DNA from: Paracamarosporium sp. OC-R06-R3
Taxonomy: Eukaryota; Ascomycota; Dothideomycetes; Pleosporales; Didymosphaeriaceae
Assembly: GCA_019828545.1 (NCBI GenBank)
Contig: JACVRA010000406.1
Location: 62,001-126,000 of the forward strand
Direction of reading: 5' to 3'
DNA: 64,000 nt
The position numbers and the translations under genes were made by a program. Positions 55,701 through 64,000 of this stretch are shown piece after piece; position 1 is the first letter of the stretch, and the number at the start of each line of letters is the position of its first letter. The notes beneath the pieces were generated by a model that saw only the letters and a list, made by a program, of their open reading frames with translations, was not told the origin of the DNA and ran no database searches.

Positions 55701-57263
55701 GCTTCTCCTGCCATCCTCCGAGCAGATTGCCTTTCGTTGTTTTCGATGCCCGAATCGGCACCTTGTTCCAGCAGAATCTGGACAATCTCCTGTTGCTGTT
55801 TACGGACAGCAATGTGGAGAGCAGTGTCCCCTTCATCATCCTGACTATTCAACAAGAGTTCATCTTTTTGAACCAATTGCTCGACGAGTTGAGCATAACC
55901 GGAAACGGCCGCAACATGCAGAGTTGACTGGTGTCTTCGGATTTCAAAGTTCAAATCGACGGATCTGTTCAACATTTCGTTTAGAAGGCTTTTGATTTTG
56001 TCATGATCTTGATTTTTTCCAGCCTGTATCAGCTGATGAAAACCCGTTGCCTGAGAGATTATGTCGCAAATATCCTCGGACTGCTGCTTATCGAACCATG
56101 CGGTCTTGGGAATATCTTCGATATTGGCGTCAACTTCCCACTTGCGATCAGGTTCCTCAGAACGTGTTCCTGCTCCTTCACTCTCGACTGGTTTCTTAGA
56201 AGGCTGATCAAATACAAATGTGGCAATTTGTTGCTCGTATGTGCTCTGAAAAAATGATTTCCAAACCTGTGCGCCTGGTAGCACTTGTGCGCCTATGAGC
56301 TCTTGTGGGACCCCGAGTTTTGTCTGCAGCCACTTTGAAAGGTTCCCGGTATCTGATAATGGGGGCGCAAACATTATTATAGCGGCGGTAGATGCTAACA
56401 CGTCAATCCTGTTTTGTTCGGTCTCGGGTATGTTCTCGAATAGCATCTTCTGAACAATCACATTACCGTACCCATGTCCAATGAAGATAATTGGTCGTGG
56501 CTCTTTATTCATAGCCCGTTCTGCAACGAGCCTCTTCAAAATTTTGAGGGCAGCTGAGTTCAAGTCGAGTCCTTGCTTTTTCGGCGTTTGCAGCAAGCCT
56601 ACGTTCCAGCCAAAACCCATTACTCGTGACCATGGCAGGGCTCTTGGTAGCATGTCTTGATCCTTTAGCCAGTTGCTTGAGACGCCCTTATTGCTGTTAT
56701 CAGCCGATTGTGTCTGTGTGCGAGTTCTGCGATTGGATTCAATAATTATTCGAACACTCTTTTGTGAGTGCTTACATCTCTTGGTTGTTCTTCGAGAGAA
56801 CGCCCTCATCAGAAACCGGGTCACGCGTCCCTTTTGTGGTTTCGGGCCCGCCTGTCCGAGGCTGGGAGCTGGACTTGCCACTGCGTTCAAAAACTGAGAG
56901 TCCGACATCGACACCGTATCTGATTGAGGTTGTATAAATGGCCACTACGTCGCAAGAAAGTATATCATTTTGTTTGCCTTGATGAAACGCCTTGAAGATC
57001 ACGGGATCATTCTGATTTCCTTCTTCAGACTTGGTACGTGAAGGCACGCTATACTCTGGCTTAGAAATTAACCCAATCCTAAGGAACTCGTTGTTTACCT
57101 TTCTATTTCTTTGCCAGGCGATGGCGCTCCAGCACTAGTCACTCGCGGTGATTTCCTTCGAAACGGTCCCAAAGATTTTCCGGGGTTCTCTATTAGATTC
57201 TTTTGTTAATTAACGGTCCAATGTCTCAATTGAAAACGTACCCGTCGCACGGTCATTCGTCAT
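52716..57263 (-). CDS. Hydrolase-like, ankyrin and CorA-like membrane protein
   Basis: Fourteen exons fit in phase: 57263-57242, 57189-57099, 57048-56776, 56726-55397, 55342-55328, 55279-55253, 55143-55060, 55010-54622, 54551-54149, 54102-53662, 53610-53515, 53459-53424, 53367-53262 and 53197-52716, giving 1264 residues. In order: an N-terminal alpha/beta-hydrolase-like domain (IIFIGHGYGN; glycine 214 sits where the nucleophile serine would be); ankyrin repeats at about 395-460 (STLHVAAVSGYAQLVEQLVQ, DTALHIAVRKQQQEIVQILL); MPYISYERF and RRTLDQSYYHMLKDT, then IIMVDQLWLWVLKGSGDNPD; a coiled region (about 880-1025); and two membrane spans (TILVFTIVTIIFLPLSFLAS and SWISGILLSIPFIILALKI). The last parts are the fungal CorA-like module, related to magnesium channels; its GMN-type motif is not visible. 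The tail is rich in Ser, Asp and Glu. A role as signalling or death-inducing protein is inference. Confidence 0.85.
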
Positions 57264-58987
57264 TTCGGTAGTTCCACCCAGATGCTTTGAATGTTATTTT
57301 GAGGAAGGTAAAATATGATGTGAATGGCAATTACGCTTCCAAATTACAGACATTGGTAGTGAATAATAGGCTGTTAGGTGGGATCCCATGATTTCAGAAG
57401 AGTTCTTATGGATTCATAAGCAGCCACGTCAATCAGCTGTGCCCGCCCGATAAGGATTATATCGACTGCATGATCTTCGACGCTGGCTTCAAGCCATATA
57501 GTTGCGCTCAGGCCATGTCAACGCCGGAAAGCGCCATTCCTAGCTGAAAGGCTGACCAACCTCGTATCGAGCGTAGCATCAAATCGAAAATAAGTCAATA
57601 GTCCCAAGTTATCGCGGATGACACATAAGGTGATATTAAACCACCTAATATCGCATTAATTCATGCTGCTTGACCCCTGAAGCAATAGTCTAGACTGCGC
57701 ATCTTCAGAGATATCAACAGCCCAATACATCGGGTCTTCCGTTTTTGGACAATCAGCTGCACGCCGCAATGGGAAATGACTGCATATCACTGCAGCAACT
57801 TTCTCCGCTGCAGGGGTATGGCAAGCGAATTCGTCCTCCTCGCAATGATGAGCACGTTGTTTTCCACATAAACTAAAGTTCAATACACCTTACAATTCAG
57901 TTAAAAGTTCGAGCGTCTGCACATAATCAGCTGCATATAGCTCTCATCGCTTTCAGAACTTCAATGAAAAAGAAGTCATGAAAAAATGTGCTGCAACATA
58001 GTTCAGAAGAAGGCTGAAGGATCCGAGTCGTTGGTATCCAGACATTGCGATAAACCAGCTCGAAACCATGCCAGTGCGGGGACACAGCTTCAGCCAACAA
58101 CATATCAAGTCAATGCAGGGCTTAGCGAACTTCAATAAGCGACCACTTGAGGATCACTTCTGAACAGCCTTGTGTTGTCTTTCAGCCTGTCGCAGCTGAG
58201 GGCTGCGCTTATCATTACCACAATGTGGCAGTATGCGCGCTCCTTTCATTATGGTTAAACAGAAGCTTAGAAACGCGCCAACGAGGCATGATATGTTGTA
58301 TATTGATGGGATGGTCAAGAATGAGAGAAAGAAAAGTGATAAACTAAGCTTCAATAATTTAGTGTCGATTTCAGCGAGCCCCACGATCTAACCCTAGTTT
58401 CGTGGTAACTCATACTCGAGTGATATCGAACGCTTAGAGTTATTTCTCGGCCCTTTGACAGCGGGTTAGTGCTGCTTCTAATAACCTCAGCTAGAGATGT
58501 TATTTTATTGTTAGATTTTGCGCTCTGGATAGTGAATGACTTTTGATAGGAGAGCCTTGGCCTTTCTCAACTTGCACTGGGATCGACGGGCTCGTAAGGC
58601 GTGACGTGATGCGGCAGGTGGTAAGCAGGAAGTATGAGGGTGGCTTCTTAAATGTTTCTTACTCTTCATTAATTCAATGCAATTTGATGTTTATGATGAT
58701 AAATTGCTGCGACTAGGAAGCTCACGGAATCTTGATGTTAACTTCACTTTAATATCACTTATTATATAAGCAGGTTCAAAACTGAATCTGTGTCCTATTA
58801 GTGCATGAGCGCTCTGTTTCTAGTGCTAGGCAGATTAACTGGAAGGGTTTGGCCATATGTAGTTCCATGTATTCCTTCTGTTGTTGTCGTCCCTGTTCTC
58901 CCGTACGTTGCCTAATCGGCTAACTACCTTTTATAAATAGAACAACATTCAAGCGGCCCTTAGGCCATAATCGATCCCCAATAAAAG
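57264..58987. other. Gene-free, AT-rich region
   Basis: 1.7 kb without a supported gene. A minus-strand frame at 57656-57883 (75 codons, with scattered Cys and His) has no ATG-anchored family match. Small direct repeats such as GAACTTCAAT (near 57957 and 58128) are present. It may include decayed mobile DNA. Confidence 0.4.
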
Positions 58988-59755
58988 TCACTTCTTTGTT
59001 GAGCTTGGTTGGGGAGCGCGAGAAGGGCCGGGCTGGATCTCTCGCTGCTCATCGCCTTGCGCCCTCCATTCTTGTAACACGTTTCTCCCATCACGTCCAT
59101 CTCGACCCTCTCGACCCTCTCGACCCTCTCGGCCATCTCGGCCTTCTCGGCCATCTCGACCATCTTCACCTCGATCTCCATTTCGACCGTCACGACCTCT
59201 CGGCCCAGGACTTCCCTGGTCTCCTCGGGGACCCTGTGGTCCTTGCTGGCCTCGCAGGCCAGGCGGACCTGGGGAACCCCGTCCACCAGCAGGTCCTCGT
59301 CCGCCAGCAGGCCCTCGTTCACCGACAGGCCCTCGTTCACCGACAGGCCCTCGTTCACCGACAGGCCCTCGTTCACCGACAGGCCCTCGTTCACCAACAG
59401 GCCCTCGTTCGCCAGGAGTCCCTTGAATACCATCTTGACCAGGCGTACCAGGGCGCCCTTGAATGCCTTGGGGGCCATCTTGACCATCCTCTCCTGGCGG
59501 TCCCGGATCTCCTTGGGGGCCAGGAGGACCTTGTCTGTTACAGATGCAGCAACAGGCAAGCAAGAGTACAGAGATGACGCAGATTCCTATGATCCATAAG
59601 ACCAAATCGTCGCTCGATTTGTGTCCATTTGGAGATGCAGGAGCTTGCGGTTTCTCCGAAGAATTTGGGCGTGTTAATGTGACCACGGCCGTACGAAATG
59701 TATTAGCGGTAGGGATGAAAAGAGTTATGGTACGAGCATTAGTTTGGTCAGCCAT
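58988..59755 (-). CDS. Membrane-anchored collagen-like protein
   Basis: Single exon of 255 residues. A short Thr/Ser/Pro N-terminal part (1-50) is followed by a membrane span at 51-72 (LVLWIIGICVISVLLLACCC), then an unbroken run of 50 Gly-X-Y triplets (residues 76-225) and a 30-residue tail. With little positive charge before the span, topology is uncertain. A type II arrangement would place the collagen part outside the cell. Proline is frequent in the X place in the first half; the second half is rich in GRD/GRE/GRN triplets. Collagen-like fungal surface proteins are known, for example the Metarhizium adhesin MCL1. Trimer formation and surface location are inference. Confidence 0.85.
   Translation of the reverse strand: MADQTNARTITLFIPTANTFRTAVVTLTRPNSSEKPQAPASPNGHKSSDDLVLWIIGICVISVLLLACCCICNRQGPPGPQGDPGPPGEDGQDGPQGIQGRPGTPGQDGIQGTPGERGPVGERGPVGERGPVGERGPVGERGPVGERGPAGGRGPAGGRGSPGPPGLRGQQGPQGPRGDQGSPGPRGRDGRNGDRGEDGRDGREGRDGREGREGREGRDGRDGRNVLQEWRAQGDEQREIQPGPSRAPQPSSTKK
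59311..59418 (-). repeat. 18-bp tandem repeat coding GERGPV, six units
   Basis: Six contiguous 18-base units inside the collagen-like gene. The first four on the plus strand (GCCCTCGTTCACCGACAG) are identical; the last two have one and several changes. Near-identity indicates recent unit gain, so length may vary between strains. Confidence 0.92.
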
Positions 59756-60910
59756 GAAGCCAGGTCATGGAAGCATCTGTTAAATCCAACGTCTCCTGCG
59801 AATGGACAGCATAGTTTTACTACGACGCGGAATTTCACATATTTGATGTACACACATTTGTCGTTGCGAACTGCTCGCTTGTCTCTGTTTCATACTGGGT
59901 CATACAACATGAGAAATATGCATAGGGTCAGGGGTTCCTTTCGTTGTCACTGGAAAGGCGAGAGTCGTGCTACTTTGTACAATCTGCAAGAGACAAAACG
60001 CCGCATGATGGGGCAGTCCGACTCGATGGGCATCTGCTCTACTGGTTGAGCCAAAAATTTTTGCTATGACTCGAGCGGGCTGGCGGCAAGGGGTGAGCAC
60101 AAATGGCTCGGCACATATGCATATGCAAGGCTCGGATCAACCCATGCGTCGGAACAGGCACGAGGGTCAATTGGTGCGTACACAACCCTCTCACCTCAAC
60201 ATTTTACACAGCGAAGTATGTAGAGGATGGCCACAAGAGTTTATGCACCTTGGGATTTATGGTGTTGTTGTTACGACCGCATTCACTAAGTCCTTATGTC
60301 CTGTGGTATTTACTGGGAGATTTGGAGTGTTAATCCTTACATGAGACAATATTGTAAGTTAAAATACTGTTACTAATAAACGGCATGGATGTAACTATTG
60401 GGAGACGTATTAGTCCTTACAAAAAGATTTAAAAATAGTTGTGGGACCTAATTGGGTCAAATTTTCCAACGCGACAGTTAAGGTCTGATATCAAATGGTG
60501 GCTCAAGTTTGATTGTTTTGTGGCTAAAAGATGGATGCTTCAATCTCTTGCTCATGGGAGGAATGTCGAAGAAAGATTTCTGTCACGAATTCAGTACATA
60601 CTCCATCTGGCCGGGAACAAGCGATCATTCGCCATAAGGCGATCTTAACGAGTAAAGCAAGTAATATTATAGCATTTTCGCTTGCAGAAGTTGTGGTCTT
60701 GACGTTCTCAAACAACTATTAGCTCGACGACCAACTTGGTCATCTCTGCCGCCCACGAACGCTCTCGTTCATCGATGTCGGGGCCAGCAGCTACAAAGAA
60801 TGCAATATACTCTATTCTCTCACATACATACACGTAGTATCATCCTATCCTACACCCCACCCCTCTCATACAAACAAAACAACACAAAAGGAAAATTTAC
60901 TCTACACAAG
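59756..60910. other. Intergenic, no gene seen
   Basis: About 1.15 kb between the start of the collagen-like gene and the end of the V-ATPase gene. Only short frames on both strands. Confidence 0.45.
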
Positions 60911-63615
60911 CTACTCCACAGGATCCTCCTCAAGCAACTTCTCAAAGCTGAACGGCTCAAACGGCACGCCATCGCCGATGAAATGCTTGCTCATAGCCTC
61001 GACCCAGTGCAAACGGAGCGAATGCAACATGGCGCTCGTGCCCTCCATGACGCACAGCACTGCAACGGTAAGCATGAACCAAGCGTAGAAGACGACGACC
61101 ATGACGATGGCGCCCGCGACGCCCGAGAAGCCGAATGCGTTCTTCATCGTCATCTCCCAAAGGACGATGGAGAGACGTTGATGCGCGAGGGAGAGGGCCC
61201 ATAGACGGAGGTAAGACGCTGTGTGGGAGACGCAGTTGAGGCAGAATTCTGGGTTTTGTTAGTGAGGAAGGAGATGGGAATGTAGCTGAACATACCGATG
61301 GTGTGGATGACCTGGTGGATCATGATCTCTCCAAAGTCGAACTCTTCGTGCTCTTCGCCATGCCCAATGTCTTGTGTGATCATGGCAATGCCGTCCTCGT
61401 CGTCTCCGAAGCTCTCACGTCCGCCGTTGAGCGTACGGCTTTCTTCGTCGTCATCATCGTCTAGAGCACTGACGCGAGTGCTCTCACCAATTCCACGGTA
61501 TCCCAGGGCGCGAGCCTTGTTGTGCTCCCATCGCAGGTAGAATGGCTTCAGGAACAACAAAATGGGGACGCAGAGCAGGGCGAGAACCACGAGAGTCTTC
61601 TGAACAGCGATCTGTCCATTGTAAAGAGCACCTTGGCCAAGATCGCCGGGCTTGAGGAACATGTAGATCAACATGTTCAGAAGACTGGGTGGGTCCTGGC
61701 CGCGACCAGCCCAGTCCACAGACCACTTGTAAACAATGGTGAACGATAGATATCCGAAGATAGACTGGAAGAAGATCATTCCAGGAACGAAGTTGCCCCA
61801 GATGTCGATAGGCGTCTTGAAGTAGCGCGCGTTGACGAGCGACCACATCAGCGAGAATGTCATGTGGCACCAACCGAGCAGGATACTAAGTTTCATCTTG
61901 TAACTGTTGGAGAACAGCAGGTCGTTGTCGGTCTCGTGCCATCTCCAATCCAATCCGAAGGGGTAGGTATGGCCCTCCACGCGGGTAGCTCGAGGACCAA
62001 GCGTCTTGCCGTCTGTCTCCCACTCCCACATCGACTTGAACCACGGCAGTTCCTTAGAGAAGGCATCGCAGTAGAGAAGACCGGTGTAGATGGAGAAGAT
62101 ACCCATCATCAGGACAATGTAACGACCGTAGAAAATCATAGAAAACAGTTCATCGAGCTTGCTGCGCTGCAGTTTGCGTTCGTAGTAGATCATAGCAAGT
62201 GCCGCGGAAAGAAGGATGATACCATGGCCGGCATCACCAAACATGACTGCGAACATGAAAGGGAAAGTAACGATAGCAGGAAGAGCCGGGTTGACTTCTC
62301 GGTACTTGATCGTTCCGTAGGCGTCGATAATAGTCTGGAAAGCCAGGGTGAAGCGGTTGGTCTTGAAGTAAGTCGGTGGGGTCTTCGTGGTCTTGATCTG
62401 GTTCACGATGGTGGGTACTGACAGTCCAGCCCGATCGTTGACATCCGAGAGAGTGGATTTGACCAGACCGAGTGAGCTTGTAGGCGCCCAAGCTTCAGCA
62501 ATGAGCGTCTTCCGCTGCTGATCGTACGAGAACTTGTTCAAGGTCTCATATGTGCCCTTCTCCTTCTTTACGACGACCATCCAAGCTGCAAGGTTGCGGC
62601 CAATCGCAGTCAACTCAGCATCCAGGGTGGACTTCGTGTTCCTCAAAACACTGGCGAGGTCGCTAAGACGCTCGTTGACCTCGCGGATCTGGTCCCGGCG
62701 CAGCTCGCTGTTCTCGTCAACGCTGTAAAGGTCGGCACCCATAGACTCGGAAATTTTGCGGATCTTGGCGATGATCTCCTTGCCGTGGGCGAAGATGATG
62801 AAGACATTCTTATTCGACTCCTCGTTGGTCTCGGGGTTGATGATCGGCTCAGGAATCTCAGACTGGTTCATGTACAAGTTGCCACGGAGCGTCCTCCACA
62901 GGATCCTTTCGAAGGCCGCAATGCGTTCGCGGGGAATGACACCAGCGACAAAGCCAATGTTCATCACAGAGAAGGATCGATCTCCAGATGCGTCGCCCTG
63001 TCCGTTCTGCTCAACGTCCCGCAGCAGAGGCGCATCGTCGTCATCGAGCGAGTGGCGGATTTCCTCGGTCTGTCCGCGGGCCCTGTCAAAGAACCCACCA
63101 GCCTCCCTCAGTACCCATCGCCACTCTGTAAGCTCCACCTCGCGCTTCTTCAACGTCTCATAGCTCTCATTCAGCGAAGAAATCCTGTCTTCCAACTGTT
63201 GGCTCTTGTCGGCGAGCTCATCAATCTCGGAGGCAGATGGCGAGGTGAACGGGTTCTCGAAATCGTAAATCGAACGCATCGGGATGCTAGCCTTGTCCAT
63301 CTGCCCGCGGAAGTATCGAAGCTGTCGTTCTACATTGTCTAACCGGCGGATCTCTTGCGTGAAGGTACGTTGGAAGGCGGTCGTCTCCGAATTGAGCTAC
63401 ACGGTTGACATCATCAGCATTCCGCCTATCGACTTCCATTGCCAAAGCTCTAAGTCCCTATTTTGGAGGTCGCCTGATTTACATACATCTCTGAAATCCA
63501 TGATACCAAGCTCTCCGAGCGCAGAAACGACTTCGCGCCCGATTTCGTTGGCGATGTAGAGCTGCGTCAAGGACATGTCCGCCGAGCGGAACATGGTGTC
63601 CTTGTGCGGCGCCAT
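60911..63615 (-). CDS. VPH1: V-type proton ATPase subunit a (Vph1)
   Basis: Three exons fit in phase: 63615-63487, 63396-61296 and 61248-60911, giving 855 residues. The start [20 protein letters not shown] is the family start; an in-frame upstream ATG at 63783 adds 56 non-conserved residues. The N-terminal cytosolic half ([40 protein letters not shown]) is followed by the membrane half ([40 protein letters not shown]). After the last intron comes [16 protein letters not shown], with R758 matching the essential Arg (R735 in yeast Vph1) that exchanges protons with the c ring. The protein is the stator and proton path of the V-ATPase in vacuole and Golgi/endosome membranes. Confidence 0.96.
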
Positions 63616-64000
63616 GCTGGCAGCTCTGGTAACAAGTGCGCTTTCGAAAAAGGACTTGTTACGGGGTGTGGTGGCGGATGCGTCGGTTCGTGATGTAGGA
63701 TGGATGCAGCTGCCTCGACGATGATGCGGCAGGGCAAGGGTGGCTGCTGCCAGCCTTGGCACTGCCTTGGTTAGTGCGGTCACGTGCTAATATCTTCCGT
63801 ATATAGAACATTGCAAGCCCTAGAATGTCACGCCGGAGCTGAGCAGCCAACACCTTCCGTTTGGTTTTATACCGTATAGCTAATACTACATTGATAAGAT
63901 ATCAATTCATCCATCATCAGAAAGCACCACCCATTCAGATAATACAGCTTCCCCCGTTTCATCACGCCTTTTCCCTGTAAATCCACATTACGATGATCAT
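63616..64000. other. Promoter region of VPH1 and window edge
   Basis: No gene is supported. The region directly upstream of the VPH1 start should hold its promoter; the rest is AT-rich. Confidence 0.45.

Noticed and set aside
59311..59418. CRISPR-like or satellite array
   Set aside because: Contiguous in-frame units inside a coding sequence, without spacers.
58960..59599. Other frames over the collagen gene (plus-strand 58996-59577, minus-strand 58960-59559)
   Set aside because: They are shadows of the Gly-X-Y repeats. Only the 58988-59755 minus frame has a membrane span followed by unbroken Gly-X-Y.
1..64000. tRNA or rRNA genes
   Set aside because: I searched by eye for the TTCGANTC-type box B with a paired box A and for cloverleaf arms and found none I could support. 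A tRNAscan-SE run would settle this.

Overview
This is nuclear DNA of a filamentous ascomycete (Pezizomycotina, most likely Dothideomycetes). Most genes have short spliceosomal introns of about 50-90 bases with GTRNGY donors, CTAAC/CTGAC-like branch sites and YAG acceptors. Several families are typical of filamentous ascomycetes: HET-domain proteins, NLR-like proteins, an ankyrin-CorA protein, an APSES factor and RIP-like repeat decay. The class is an inference from gene style only. I resolved exon structures by eye, requiring that reading phase be conserved across every junction.

Left part (0.5-13 kb): an APSES-type transcription factor, an omega-like glutathione transferase, the spliceosomal zinc-finger protein Snu23, a conserved Cys-rich orphan, an F-box-like protein, a SnoaL/NTF2-like protein, a small secreted Cys-rich protein with a hydrophobic C-terminus, and the telomere-capping OB-fold protein Stn1.

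Self/non-self and defence-like part (13.5-25.6 kb): two HET-domain genes, then a seven-exon gene joining B-box, P-loop GTPase, RING and patatin phospholipase domains, then a short gene resembling the N-terminal half of Rtc5/TLDc-type proteins.

Middle (26.7-44 kb): a secreted Lys-rich repeat protein whose C-terminal domain looks like a permuted papain/LRAT-type fold. A housekeeping block follows: the mitochondrial EngB-type GTPase and Fmc1 as a divergent pair, the nucleolar Srp40/Nopp140 protein with a possible alternative RGG tail, the exocyst subunit Sec3, an orphan, a DUF1295 (steroid-reductase-like) membrane protein, and a PLP-dependent aminotransferase.

Right part (44-64 kb): a second defence-like cluster. 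It holds an NLR-like gene (serine-hydrolase-like domain, NB-ARC, TPR, then a C-terminal membrane segment and coiled coil), an orphan multi-span membrane protein, a truncated gene relic, and a 14-exon gene joining a hydrolase-like domain without its serine, ankyrin repeats and a CorA-like membrane module. A 213-bp MITE-like inverted-repeat element and two copies of a dispersed repeat lie among them. The window closes with a membrane-anchored collagen-like protein and the vacuolar ATPase subunit a (Vph1).

I saw no rRNA, tRNA, CRISPR array, intact transposase or reverse transcriptase.
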